From: Rhizobium sp. ARZ01
GTDB taxonomy: Bacteria; Pseudomonadota; Alphaproteobacteria; Rhizobiales; Rhizobiaceae
DNA length: 64,000 bases
Direction: 5' to 3'
Assembly: GCF_014851675.1 (NCBI RefSeq)
Contig: NZ_JACVAE010000003.1
Location: 248,001 to 312,000, forward strand
The position numbers and the translations under genes are program-made. Each line of letters begins with the position of its first letter. The first letter of the stretch is position 1. The notes under the pieces were generated by a model. That model made no database searches. It was not told the origin of the DNA and worked only from the letters and a program-made list of their open reading frames with translations. Of the stretch, positions 39,362 through 48,358 are shown in pieces.

Positions 39362-40186
39362 ATGGACAAGCTGACCCCCATATTGCTGTCGAACCTCAAC
39401 GACGCGCATGTTCGCAATCTCTCCTGGATGGAGCAGTCGAACGCGGACGTGCTCGTGCACAGCAACGAGATCCCGCACGGCTATGTCGTGCCACTGCACA
39501 GCCACCGCCGCACGCAGGTGCTTTGCGTCTTCGCCGGCGTCGTTCTGGTCGCCACCGCACGCGGGCGGTGGATGATCCCGCCCGGCCACGCGCTGGTGAT
39601 CCCGCGCGGACTGGAGCATTCGGTGGAGATGTACAGCGATGTCAGCATGCGCTCGATCTACATCCTTGCGCCCAGCGGCTGCGCGGCGTCGGAGGTGCCC
39701 GTAGTGCTGGAGGTCACCGATCTCGCGCATCATCTCCTGGCGGAGGCGATCCGGCTGCAGGGGATAGACGGCGATCCGCATCGCGCCGAACTGGTGATGG
39801 CGCTGCTCGTTGACGAAATCGGCCGGCTCGAGCAGCAGCCGCTGGGCCTACCGTTTCCGGCCAGCGGGCGGCTGGCCAGCCTCTGCCGGGGATTTCTCGA
39901 CCGGCCCGTGCCCAGCGCCAAGATCGATGACTGGGCGCGGCAGCTGAACATGAGCCGCCGCTCGTTCACGCGGTTCTTTCGCGAGGAGACCGGGGTCAGT
40001 TTTTCCACCTGGCGGCAACTGGCCTGCATCTTTGCCTGCCTGCCGCGGCTGGCGAATGGCGAGGCGGTGACGACGGTGGCACTGGAGGTGGGATACGAGA
40101 GCGTTCCGGCCTTCACCACCATGTTCAAGCGCATGCTCGGCTCCTCGCCGCGGCACTATTTCAAGGCGCGCCAGACAGCCACCTGA
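39362..40186 (+). CDS. AraC-family regulator with N-terminal cupin
   Basis: A 274-residue regulator. The cupin sensor at about 25-95 (HGYVVPLHSHRRTQVLCVFAG and IPPGHALVIPRGLEHSVEM) is followed by two helix-turn-helices (DDWARQLNMSRRSFTRFFREE, then VTTVALEVGYESVPAFTTMF). The ATG at 39362 gives a family-like start MDKLTPILLSN. It is divergent from the Fsr-type exporter, the standard arrangement for a local regulator. Confidence 0.87.
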   Translation: MDKLTPILLSNLNDAHVRNLSWMEQSNADVLVHSNEIPHGYVVPLHSHRRTQVLCVFAGVVLVATARGRWMIPPGHALVIPRGLEHSVEMYSDVSMRSIYILAPSGCAASEVPVVLEVTDLAHHLLAEAIRLQGIDGDPHRAELVMALLVDEIGRLEQQPLGLPFPASGRLASLCRGFLDRPVPSAKIDDWARQLNMSRRSFTRFFREETGVSFSTWRQLACIFACLPRLANGEAVTTVALEVGYESVPAFTTMFKRMLGSSPRHYFKARQTAT

Positions 40187-40331
40187 GGCGGCCGCCTGAG
40201 GCCACGTCTCAAAAAGACATGCCGACGCCGCTAATCAGGCACTGTTCTTGGGCGCACTTTGGGAATAGGAAGGACGGGCGGGACCCCTATCGGGACGCAA
40301 CCGGGAGCGCTGGCCGCACGGGGGAGTGGAC

Positions 40332-41114
40332 GTGTCGAGAACCATTTTGATCATCGGGATCGGCGCAGGCAATCCCGAGCACATGACAGTTCAGGCGATC
40401 AACGCCCTGAACCGGGCCGACGTGCTGCTCATTCCGATCAAGGGCGAGGAGAAATCCTTTCTCGCCGACATGCGCCGCGACATCTGCGAGCGCTACCTCA
40501 CCAATCCGGACACGCGGATCCATGACTATGCCGTGCCGACGCGCCGCGCCGACGGCAGCTATGACGACGGCGTACACGACTGGCACCATGCCATCGCAAA
40601 AATCTATGAAGACCTGATCCTCGAAGTCTCCGCTGAAAGGGATACGATCGGCCTGCTCGTCTGGGGCGATCCGATGCTCTACGACAGCACGCTGCGCATC
40701 GTCGAGCATGTGCGCGCCAACGGCCGCATCGCCTTCGAGCTTGAGGTCATTCCCGGTATCACCAGCATCCAGGCGCTCTGCGCCAGCCAGAAAATCACCT
40801 TGAACAGGATAGGCTTGCCGGTGGAAATCACCACCGGCCGGCGTCTCTCGCAAGGCTGGCCGGAGGGAACGGACGACGTGGTCGTCATGCTCGACGGCGT
40901 CGAGGCCTTTCGGTCGGTAACCGATCGTGACGCCCAGATCTATTGGGGCGCCTATCTCGGCACGGAGCTGGAAATCACGCTTTCCGGTCGCCTCGGGGAT
41001 ATTTCGGAAACGATCGCCGAAACACGAAGCCGCGCGCGGGAAGCAAATGGCTGGATCATGGATACCTACCTGATTCGCCGCTCACGCGGGCCGGAGACGG
41101 AGGGCGAGACCTAA
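40332..41114 (+). CDS. cobF: Precorrin-6A synthase (deacetylating)
   Basis: A 260-residue SAM-dependent tetrapyrrole methyltransferase that methylates C1 of precorrin-5 with loss of acetate, a step found only in the oxygen-dependent pathway. Motifs are IIGIGAGNPEHMTVQAI (6-22), LLVWGDPMLYDSTLRI and VIPGITSIQALCA. I chose GTG 40332 because GGGGAG precedes it at the right distance; GTG 40326 is the alternative. The TAA overlaps the cobG ATG by one base. Confidence 0.93.
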   Translation: MSRTILIIGIGAGNPEHMTVQAINALNRADVLLIPIKGEEKSFLADMRRDICERYLTNPDTRIHDYAVPTRRADGSYDDGVHDWHHAIAKIYEDLILEVSAERDTIGLLVWGDPMLYDSTLRIVEHVRANGRIAFELEVIPGITSIQALCASQKITLNRIGLPVEITTGRRLSQGWPEGTDDVVVMLDGVEAFRSVTDRDAQIYWGAYLGTELEITLSGRLGDISETIAETRSRAREANGWIMDTYLIRRSRGPETEGET

Positions 41115-42508
41115 TGGCGACCGTTTATGCTGCGTCCGGTATCGGCCGCGGAGCTCCCACCCCGGCGGCTGCCTCCCTCCGGCGTGGGGCCTGCCCCTCG
41201 ATCGCCGCCCCCATGCGCACCGGCGACGGATTGCTGGTACGCCTGCGCCCGACGCGCATAGGCCTGTCTCCTTCGGACTATATGGCTATCGCCCGGCTGG
41301 CAGCAGAGCACGGAAACGGCCTGATCGAAGTGACGGCGCGGGGAAACCTGCAGATCCGTGGCCTGCGCGAGGAGACGGTGTCGAAGCTCGCTGCAGGACT
41401 TGCCGAGGCAGGGATCGATTTGCTGCGGGGCGTCGCGGTGGAGACGCCGCCGTTGTCCGGTATCGATCCGAATGAGATCGTAGACGCCGAGCCGTTCGCT
41501 GCTGCCATTCGTGCGGCCATCGCCGGGCACCTGCCGCCGCTTCTTCTCGCCCCAAAACTATCGATCGTCGTAAATGGTGGTGGAAGGCTCGACCTTTCGG
41601 ACATAGTCGCCGATATCCGCCTCGATGCGGGCCGCGCAACGGATGGATTGTTCTGGCGTGTCTCGGTTGGCGGCGACGCACGCTCGGCGCGCGAAGTGGC
41701 GGTCCTCGCGAATGGCGATGCCATTGGCGCCGTCTTGACCGTGATAGAAGCCCTGCATGACCTTGGTTCCAGTGCCCGTGGTCGCGATCTCGATGCGAAC
41801 ATTCTGCGGCAGCAACTCCGGTTGCCGACATGTTCAGGCACGATCTTGGACATATCGACCCCGCCCCCTCCATTGTCGCCCATCGGGCGCCACGCGCTCG
41901 GTGAGGGCGTCGCCCTCGGTATCGGTCTTGCCTACGGTCAGACGAGTGCGGTGCATCTCGGAACTCTGATGCAGGGCCTGGAAGCACTGGGTGCTAGGGA
42001 AGTGCGGCTCTCACCACATAGGTCGCTGCTCGTGCTCGGACTTGCGGTGGGGATGATGGAGCCGGCTGTGGCGCTCGCCGGGCGCGAGGGTTTCTGGACG
42101 CGTGCCGACGAGCCCGGAAACGCGATTGCCGTCTGTGCGGGTGCGAGCGGCTGCGCAGCGGGACATTTCGATACCAAGGCAGCGGCCGACCTGCTGGTGG
42201 CGCAAGCGCCCGATCTGCTGGACGGATCGCTGACGGTCCACATTTCCGGCTGCGCCAAGGGATGTGCGCATCCGCAAGCCGCCGCATTGACGCTGGTTGG
42301 CCAGGCGGGCGGCGTCGCGCTGACGATCGATGCCCGGGCCGGCGATGAAACGGTGGCAACGGTGACGGACAATGCTCTCGGCGCGGCCTTTTCGCGTGTC
42401 GCCGCAATTATTCAACAGGAAAGACAACACGGAGAGGCGGCGCGGCAAACGTTCGAGCGGATCGGTGCATCCGCGGTCGCCAAGGCATACCAGCAGGGAT
42501 CGCAATGA
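41114..42508 (+). CDS. cobG: Precorrin-3B synthase
   Basis: A 464-residue monooxygenase of the nitrite/sulfite reductase family that uses oxygen to make precorrin-3B, the committed aerobic step. The ferredoxin-like half domain is at about 15-85. The Fe-S cysteines follow the C-x5-C and C-x3-C pattern: CAGASGC and, 37 residues later, CAKGC, in HISGCAKGCAHPQA. Length is near the usual 450-460. Presence of cobG marks the organism as using the aerobic cobalamin route. It is coupled to cobF and to cobH by short overlaps. Confidence 0.95.
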   Translation: MATVYAASGIGRGAPTPAAASLRRGACPSIAAPMRTGDGLLVRLRPTRIGLSPSDYMAIARLAAEHGNGLIEVTARGNLQIRGLREETVSKLAAGLAEAGIDLLRGVAVETPPLSGIDPNEIVDAEPFAAAIRAAIAGHLPPLLLAPKLSIVVNGGGRLDLSDIVADIRLDAGRATDGLFWRVSVGGDARSAREVAVLANGDAIGAVLTVIEALHDLGSSARGRDLDANILRQQLRLPTCSGTILDISTPPPPLSPIGRHALGEGVALGIGLAYGQTSAVHLGTLMQGLEALGAREVRLSPHRSLLVLGLAVGMMEPAVALAGREGFWTRADEPGNAIAVCAGASGCAAGHFDTKAAADLLVAQAPDLLDGSLTVHISGCAKGCAHPQAAALTLVGQAGGVALTIDARAGDETVATVTDNALGAAFSRVAAIIQQERQHGEAARQTFERIGASAVAKAYQQGSQ

Positions 42509-43137
42509 CAGACTACGACTACATAAAGGATGGCAATGCCATCTACGAAAAATCCTTTGCCATCATCCGCGCGGAGGCCGATCTGAGCCAGTTTTCCGAG
42601 GACGAGGCGGATGTTGCCGTGCGGATGATCCACGCCTGCGGTCTGGTGGAGGCGGCGGACAAGATCGTCTTTTCGCCCGATTTCGTCGCCGCTGGCCGTG
42701 TGGCGCTTAGGGCCGGTGCGCCGATCTTCTGCGACGCCGAGATGGTGGCGCGCGGGGTGACGGCGGCCCGGCTGCCCGCTTCCAACGAGGTGATTTGCAC
42801 GCTGCGCGATCCGCGTACGCCTGAACTTGCGACCGAGATCGGCAATTCGCGCTCGGCGGCGGCGATCCGGCTCTGGCTCGAGCGGATGGCCGGTTCGATC
42901 GTCGCGATCGGCAACGCCCCGACGGCGCTGTTCTATCTGCTCGAACTTCTGCGCGACGGCGCGCCGAAGCCGGCGGCGATCCTCGGCATGCCGGTTGGTT
43001 TTGTCGGGGCGGCGGAATCGAAGGAGGCGCTGGCGGAAAATTCCTATAGCGTGCCCTTCGCCATCGTTCGCGGCCGCCTGGGCGGCAGCGCCATGACGGC
43101 TGCGGCCCTGAATTCGCTGGCGAGGGCGGGCCTGTGA
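42505..43137 (+). CDS. cobH: Precorrin-8X methylmutase
   Basis: A 210-residue enzyme that moves the C11 methyl group to C12 to form hydrogenobyrinate. The catalytic His43 lies in VRMIHACGLVEAA, at the position known from the crystal structure. LGMPVGFVGAAESKEAL near residue 160 is a further family signature. The ATG overlaps the cobG stop by four bases and the stop overlaps cobI by four. Confidence 0.96.
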   Translation: MTDYDYIKDGNAIYEKSFAIIRAEADLSQFSEDEADVAVRMIHACGLVEAADKIVFSPDFVAAGRVALRAGAPIFCDAEMVARGVTAARLPASNEVICTLRDPRTPELATEIGNSRSAAAIRLWLERMAGSIVAIGNAPTALFYLLELLRDGAPKPAAILGMPVGFVGAAESKEALAENSYSVPFAIVRGRLGGSAMTAAALNSLARAGL

Positions 43138-43871
43138 GCGCGGCGCAGATGGGACGTCTTTACGGCGTGGGAACCGGCCCGGGCGATCCGGAACTGCTGA
43201 CGCTCAAAGCGGTGCGCGCGCTTGGTGAAGCTGATGTGCTCGCCTTCTTCGCCAAGGCCGGCCGCTCCGGCAACGGTCGGAAGATCGTCGAGGGGCTTTT
43301 GAAGCCGGACATGGTTGAATTGCCGCTCTACTATCCGGTGACGACGGAGATCGACAAGGAACACGACGACTACAAGCGCCAGATCACCGCCTTCTACGAC
43401 GCCTCGGCCGCTGCGGTTGCGGCGCATCTGGCCGCCGGTCGCACGGTTGCTATCCTCTCCGAAGGCGATCCGATGTTCTACGGCTCCTACATGCACCTGC
43501 ATGTACGGCTTGCGGACCGGTTCCCGACCGAAGTGATCCCCGGCATCACCGCCATGTCCGGCTGCTGGTCGCTTTCCGGCCTGCCGATCGTGCAGGGCGA
43601 CGACGTGCTTTCCGTGCTGCCGGGCACGATGGTAGAAGAGGAACTGTCGCGCCGGCTGGGGGACACCCAGGCGGCGGTCATCATGAAGGTCGGTCGCAAC
43701 CTGCCGAAGATCCGCCGGGCCCTGTCGTCCGCCGGGCGGCTTGCCGAGGCGATCTATGTCGAGCGCGGCACGATGGCCGAAAGCAAATCGATCCGTCTCT
43801 CCGAAAAGCTCGATGATACGGCACCCTATTTCTCGCTCGTGCTCGTTCCCGGCTGGAGCGGCAGGCCATGA
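43134..43871 (+). CDS. cobI: Precorrin-2 C20-methyltransferase
   Basis: A 245-residue methyltransferase. It has the GVGTGPGDPELLTLKAVRAL motif (11-30), VAILSEGDPMFYGSYMHLHV (SAM loop), and VIPGITAMSGCWS. It converts precorrin-2 to precorrin-3A. The start codon is GTG, whose bases form GTGA with the cobH stop. Four-base overlap joins it to cobJ. Confidence 0.95.
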   Translation: MSAAQMGRLYGVGTGPGDPELLTLKAVRALGEADVLAFFAKAGRSGNGRKIVEGLLKPDMVELPLYYPVTTEIDKEHDDYKRQITAFYDASAAAVAAHLAAGRTVAILSEGDPMFYGSYMHLHVRLADRFPTEVIPGITAMSGCWSLSGLPIVQGDDVLSVLPGTMVEEELSRRLGDTQAAVIMKVGRNLPKIRRALSSAGRLAEAIYVERGTMAESKSIRLSEKLDDTAPYFSLVLVPGWSGRP

Positions 43872-44632
43872 GCGGTACGCTTTACGTAATCGGGACAGGG
43901 CCGGGCAATCCGGACCAGATGACGCCGGAAGCGCTGAAGGCCGTGGAAGCCTCGACCGAGTTCTTCGGCTATTTTCCTTACATCGACCGCCTGTCGCTGA
44001 GGCCGGACCAGATCAAGGTCGCCTCCGACAATCGCGAAGAGCTGAACCGGGCGCAGGCAGCGCTTTCGCGCGCCGCAGCAGGCATCAACGTCTGCGTCGT
44101 CTCTGGTGGTGATCCGGGTGTCTTCGCCATGGCCGCGGCGGTCTGCGAGGCGATCGATGCGGGGCCGGCGGAATGGCGAAACATCGATCTTGTGGTCGTC
44201 CCAGGTGTCACAGCCATGCTTGCGGTCGCAGCCCGCATTGGTGCGCCGCTCGGTCATGATTTCTGCGCGATTTCGCTGTCCGACAATCTAAAACCCTGGG
44301 CGGTGATCGAGAGGCGGCTGCGGCTGGTGGCCGAGGCGGGGCTGGTGATCGCTCTCTACAATCCGATCAGCAAGGCGCGGCCGTGGCAGCTCGGCAAGGC
44401 GTTCGAGATCCTGCGCGACGTGCTGCCGGCGGAAACGCCTGTCATCTTCGGCCGGGCCGCCGGAAGGCCGGACGAGCGCATGCTGGTCATGCCGCTCGGC
44501 GGGGCAGACGCGGAACGCGCCGACATGGCGACCTGCGTCATCATCGGTTCGCCGCAGACGCGCGTCATTGCGCGCGAGGGCAAGGCTGATCTCGTCTATA
44601 CGCCACGCTTCCTGCCGCCGGAGGCGACATGA
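43868..44632 (+). CDS. cobJ: Precorrin-3B C17-methyltransferase
   Basis: A 254-residue methyltransferase that also drives ring contraction of precorrin-3B to precorrin-4. Motifs: VIGTGPGNPDQMTPEA (6-21), VVSGGDPGVFAMAAAVCE, and LVVVPGVTAMLAVAARIGAPLGHDFCAISLSD split over the middle. Its 3' end overlaps the convergent cobK gene by 37 bases, so transcription of the two strands must collide here. Confidence 0.95.
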   Translation: MSGTLYVIGTGPGNPDQMTPEALKAVEASTEFFGYFPYIDRLSLRPDQIKVASDNREELNRAQAALSRAAAGINVCVVSGGDPGVFAMAAAVCEAIDAGPAEWRNIDLVVVPGVTAMLAVAARIGAPLGHDFCAISLSDNLKPWAVIERRLRLVAEAGLVIALYNPISKARPWQLGKAFEILRDVLPAETPVIFGRAAGRPDERMLVMPLGGADAERADMATCVIIGSPQTRVIAREGKADLVYTPRFLPPEAT

Positions 44633-45366
44633 TCGATCAGCCGCAGCGCCTCCTCGACCGTCTCTGCCGTGCTGACGCGGCCATTTCGCGCGCGATCGAC
44701 CATGAGCACGGGGAGGCCGAGGGCGCGGGCCGCGGCGATCTTGGCGTAGGTGGCTTCGCCGCCGCTGTTCTTGGAAACAACCACATCGATTTGGTGTCCG
44801 CGCAGCACCGCGATTTCGCCTTCGACGGAAAAGGGACCGCGGGCGAGGAGATACTCGACCGAGGGCGCGGTCAGGGGCGGGTCGACCGGGTCGACGCTGC
44901 GGACGAGGTAGTGGTGCTGCGGAGCGGCGTTGAAGTGATGGGCCTCCTGCCGGCCGATGGCGAGAAAGACGCGACGTGGCTCCGCGCCAAGCGCTGCGAC
45001 GGCGTCGTTGACTGTGGCGACGGGCGTCCAGCGGTCGCCTTCGACGGGTTGCCATCCGGTCCGTTCGAGCCGGATCAGCGGTGTTGCGGAATGCTCCGCC
45101 GCGCGTTCGGCATTGGCGGAAATCTGCCGGGCGAACGGATGCGTCGCATCGATCAGCAGGTCTACTCGATTGGTTGCAAGATAGTCGGCCAGCCCTTCCG
45201 CGCCGCCGAAGCCGCCGGTACGGATTGGGACCGGCTGGGGTGCGGGATCGATCGTCCGGCCGGCGAGCGACAGGGTCACGTCGAGATCGTCACGCGCGCC
45301 AAGCCGGTGCGCCAGTTCGCGCGCTTCCGTCGTGCCGCCCAGAATGAGGATGCGTCTCTTGTCCAC
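44596..45366 (-). CDS. cobK: Precorrin-6A reductase
   Basis: A 256-residue NADPH-dependent reductase. The N-terminal [18 protein letters not shown] and LLIDATHPFARQIS are clear family marks, as is the C-terminal VVVSKNSGGEATYAKIAAAR. The only plausible start is the GTG at 45364-45366 (VDKRRIL). It is the sole cob gene on the minus strand and is boxed in: its 3' end overlaps cobJ by 37 bases and its 5' end lies inside the start region of cobL. Confidence 0.93.
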   Translation of the reverse strand: MDKRRILILGGTTEARELAHRLGARDDLDVTLSLAGRTIDPAPQPVPIRTGGFGGAEGLADYLATNRVDLLIDATHPFARQISANAERAAEHSATPLIRLERTGWQPVEGDRWTPVATVNDAVAALGAEPRRVFLAIGRQEAHHFNAAPQHHYLVRSVDPVDPPLTAPSVEYLLARGPFSVEGEIAVLRGHQIDVVVSKNSGGEATYAKIAAARALGLPVLMVDRARNGRVSTAETVEEALRLIDHVASGGRKRGV

Positions 45367-46627
45367 GCCTGATTCGTCCCTTGATTCCACTGCATCTCCG
45401 CCCTGGCTTACTATCGTCGGGATCGGCGAGGATGGTTTAGCCGGTCTCGGCGAGGCGGCCAAGGCGGCAATCGCCAAGGCAGAGATCGTCTTCGGCGGCC
45501 TGCGGCATCTGGAACTCGCCGCTCCAGCCATCCGCGGCGAAAGACATGCCTGGCTCAGCCCCTTCGAACGATCGGTGGAAGCCGTCCTTGCGGCGCGGGG
45601 CCAGCCGGTGGTGGTGCTCGCCTCGGGCGATCCTTTTTTCTACGGCGTTGGCGTGGCGCTCTCGCGGAAAATTCAGCGAACGGAAATGACGGTGTTCCCC
45701 GCGCCCTCCTCCTTCAGCCTTGCCGCCTCGAGGATGGGATGGGCGCTGCAGGAGACGGCCTGCGTCTCGCTGCACGGCCGCCCGATCGACCTGATCCGGC
45801 CGCATCTGCATCCCGGCAGTCGCATCCTCGCCTTGACCTCCGACAGCGACGGTCCGGGCGCGCTTGCGGCATTGCTGGCACAAGCCGGATTCGGTGCGTC
45901 GACCCTGACGGTTCTGGAAGCGCTCGGCGGGGCCCGCGAAAGAGTGAGCACGCACCGGGCGGATCGATTCGCGCTCGAAAGTGTCGACATGCTCAATGTC
46001 TGTGCGGTCGAGGTCGTCGCCGGCGATTCGACGCGGGTCTTGCCGTTTGCCTCGGGGCTGGATGACGCGTTGTTCGAGCACGACGGCCAGATCACCAAGC
46101 GCGAGGTGCGGGCGCTGACGCTTTCCGCGCTCGCGCCACGGCGTGGCGAACTGCTCTGGGATATCGGCGCTGGCTCCGGCTCGATCGGCATCGAATGGAT
46201 GCTGGCCGATCCGTCGCTGCGGGCGATCGCGATCGAGGCAGTGCCGGAGCGGGCCGCGCGCATCCGTCGCAACACGGCCCTCTTCGGCGTGCCGACTTTG
46301 GCGGTGGTCGGGGGCAATGCGCCGGGCGCGCTGGCGGGACTCGCTGCGCCCGATGCCATCTTCATCGGCGGCGGCGGCAGCGAGGATGGCGTGTTCGACG
46401 CTGCAATCGCCGCTCTGAAGCCCGGTGGCCGCCTCGTTGCCAATGCGGTGACGACAGAGATGGAGGCGGTGCTGATTGCGGCGCATGCGGGTCTCGGCGG
46501 CTCGCTGATCAGAATAGACATCGCCCGTGCTGCACCGGTCGGCCGGATGACGGGCTGGCGTCCGGCCATGCCGGTGACCCAATGGAGCTGGATAAAGCCG
46601 GCTAAGGAACTAGAGGAACTAGCATGA
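45344..46627 (+). CDS. cobL: Precorrin-6Y C5,15-methyltransferase (decarboxylating)
   Basis: A two-domain enzyme of about 427 residues. The N-terminal half is a tetrapyrrole methyltransferase ([47 protein letters not shown]). The C-terminal half is a Rossmann methyltransferase/decarboxylase with [18 protein letters not shown]. Together they methylate C5 and C15 and decarboxylate ring C. The start is uncertain: ATG 45344, ATG 45350, or TTG 45359, the last having AGGA eight bases upstream. All overlap the divergent cobK 5' end. The stop overlaps cobM by four bases. Confidence 0.93.
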   Translation: MRMRLLSTPDSSLDSTASPPWLTIVGIGEDGLAGLGEAAKAAIAKAEIVFGGLRHLELAAPAIRGERHAWLSPFERSVEAVLAARGQPVVVLASGDPFFYGVGVALSRKIQRTEMTVFPAPSSFSLAASRMGWALQETACVSLHGRPIDLIRPHLHPGSRILALTSDSDGPGALAALLAQAGFGASTLTVLEALGGARERVSTHRADRFALESVDMLNVCAVEVVAGDSTRVLPFASGLDDALFEHDGQITKREVRALTLSALAPRRGELLWDIGAGSGSIGIEWMLADPSLRAIAIEAVPERAARIRRNTALFGVPTLAVVGGNAPGALAGLAAPDAIFIGGGGSEDGVFDAAIAALKPGGRLVANAVTTEMEAVLIAAHAGLGGSLIRIDIARAAPVGRMTGWRPAMPVTQWSWIKPAKELEELA

Positions 46628-47385
46628 CCGTCCATTTTATCGGCGCCGGGCCTGGTGCGGCCGACCTGATCACCGTACGCGGGCGCGACCTGATCGGCCG
46701 CTGCCCCGTCTGCCTCTATGCCGGCTCGATCGTCTCGCCGGAGCTGCTGCAATACTGCCCGCCTGGTGCACGCATCATCGATACCGCGCCGATGTCGCTC
46801 GACGAGATCGAGGCGGAATATGTGCGGGCGGCGGAGGCGGGCGAGGACGTGGCGCGGCTGCATTCCGGTGACCTGTCGGTGTGGAGCGCGGTCGCCGAGC
46901 AGATCCGCCGGCTGGAGAAGCACGACATTGCGTATACGCTGACGCCCGGCGTTCCGTCTTTTGCCGCGGCTGCCGCAGCCCTCAAGCGTGAGCTGACGAT
47001 CCCGGCCGTGGCGCAGAGCCTCGTGCTGACCCGGGTTTCTGGCCGTGCCTCGCCGATGCCGAATCGGGAAACGCTGCAGGGCTTCGGAGCCACGGGCGCG
47101 ACGCTTGCGATCCATCTGGCGATCCACGCACTGGATCAAGTGGTGGCCGAACTGACGCCGCTCTATGGCGCCGACTGCCCCGTGGCGATCGTCGTCAAGG
47201 CGTCCTGGCCGGACGAGCGGGTCGTGCGCGGTACCCTCTCGGACATTGCTGCCAAGATCGCCGAGGAGCCGATCGAGCGCACGGCGCTGATCTTCGTCGG
47301 ACAGACGCTTGCGGCGGAGGATTTTCGCGAAAGCTCGCTCTACGATCCCGCCTACCAGCGGCGTTTTCGCGGACGGGGCGAATGA
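46624..47385 (+). CDS. cobM: Precorrin-4 C11-methyltransferase
   Basis: A 253-residue methyltransferase. It has [21 protein letters not shown] (4-24), [36 protein letters not shown] and [16 protein letters not shown]. It produces precorrin-5. Last gene of the block; it ends 14 bases before the convergent LysR gene, and no terminator hairpin is visible in that gap. Confidence 0.95.
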   Translation: MTVHFIGAGPGAADLITVRGRDLIGRCPVCLYAGSIVSPELLQYCPPGARIIDTAPMSLDEIEAEYVRAAEAGEDVARLHSGDLSVWSAVAEQIRRLEKHDIAYTLTPGVPSFAAAAAALKRELTIPAVAQSLVLTRVSGRASPMPNRETLQGFGATGATLAIHLAIHALDQVVAELTPLYGADCPVAIVVKASWPDERVVRGTLSDIAAKIAEEPIERTALIFVGQTLAAEDFRESSLYDPAYQRRFRGRGE

Positions 47386-47399
47386 GACGCTGACGCAGC

Positions 47400-48278
47400 T
47401 CAGCGCGCCTGCACCTTCGCCATTTCCTCGAAGGCGAGAGACGCCTTGGAACGATGGCGCTCGCGATGGCGCAGCAGCAGGAATTCGCGCTCCGGCAGGG
47501 TGAAATCGAGCTTCACCAGCCGGCCGGCGTCGATGTCCGGCTGCACGATCAATTCGGACAATGCGCCGAGAAACGGCCCGGTTCGCACCGCGGCGCGCAC
47601 CGCCTCATTAGACGGTAGCGCCAGTTCCACCGTGAGCTCGCCCGGTTTGGCGTCGAGCGCGGAGGTGAGGACGGAGCGGGTGCCTGATCCCGCCTCACGC
47701 AGGACCCATCGCGCCGCCAGCAGATCATCCCGTTCGATGTCGTGCCGCTGTGCCAGCGGATGGTCGGGCCGTGCAACGATGACGAGGCGATCGCGGGCAA
47801 CCACCTGTTGGGACAGCAGGACGCTATCAATCGCACCTTCCACGAGGCCGATTTCCGCCGCTCCATCGATTACGGCCGCGGCGACGAGCTCGGTGTTGGC
47901 GGCCGTCACGCGCAGTTCCAGGCCCGGGTGCTTCGAATGCAACTGCATCAGCACCGGCGGCAGCCAGTAGCTGGCGATGGTCTGGCTGGCATGCAGGCTC
48001 AGTGAGCCTCGCCTGAGATCACCGACCTCGGCAAGGAACAGTTCCGCCTCCTTCGCCCGCGTCACGGTTGCCTTTGCTTCGGTCAGGAAAGCCCGGCCCG
48101 TTTCCGTCAGCTCGATCCGACGCCCGGTTCGATGGAACAGGGCCACCGAGTACCGGTCCTCGAGCGTTCGGACGGCGGAGCTGACGGCGGAAGGGGTGAG
48201 GTGCAGAGCGAGCGCCGCCTGGGTGAGATGCTCGCGTTCGGCGACGGCGATGAAGATTCGAAGCTGTTCCAGGGTCAT
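47400..48278 (-). CDS. LysR-family regulator of the YeiE/CysL group
   Basis: A 292-residue LysR protein. The helix-turn-helix is at about 5-62 (EHLTQAALALHLTPSAVSSAV). The effector domain follows (LSLHASQTIASYWLPPVLMQLH). It is divergent from a YeiH-family transporter gene, a pairing seen in many Proteobacteria, and probably regulates it. ATG 48278 (MTLEQLRIF) is the standard LysR start; ATG 48287 would add three residues. Confidence 0.9.
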   Translation of the reverse strand: MTLEQLRIFIAVAEREHLTQAALALHLTPSAVSSAVRTLEDRYSVALFHRTGRRIELTETGRAFLTEAKATVTRAKEAELFLAEVGDLRRGSLSLHASQTIASYWLPPVLMQLHSKHPGLELRVTAANTELVAAAVIDGAAEIGLVEGAIDSVLLSQQVVARDRLVIVARPDHPLAQRHDIERDDLLAARWVLREAGSGTRSVLTSALDAKPGELTVELALPSNEAVRAAVRTGPFLGALSELIVQPDIDAGRLVKLDFTLPEREFLLLRHRERHRSKASLAFEEMAKVQAR

Positions 48279-48316
48279 GGCGATCATTCAATGAAATCGA
48301 ATGAAACGTACCTTAT

Positions 48317-48335
48317 TTGTCGATGGATTGCACAA
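48317..48335. promoter_or_regulatory. LysR-type box between LysR and yeiH genes
   Basis: TTGT (48317-48320), eleven bases, then ACAA (48332-48335) match the T-N11-A LysR consensus with a perfect four-base dyad. It lies 24 bases upstream of the yeiH start in a 80-base AT-rich gap, right for control of the divergent pair. Confidence 0.45.
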
Positions 48336-48358
48336 TAAATTTCTATCATTAAAGGTGC

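Noticed and set aside
40187..40331. Possible B12 riboswitch before cobF (CCGGGAG and CTGGCC resemble a B12 box)
   Set aside because: No GCCAGGAG core, no CCGCAACTGT block and no clear GGTG segment. Compared with the canonical aptamer at 53.6 kb the match is chance-level.
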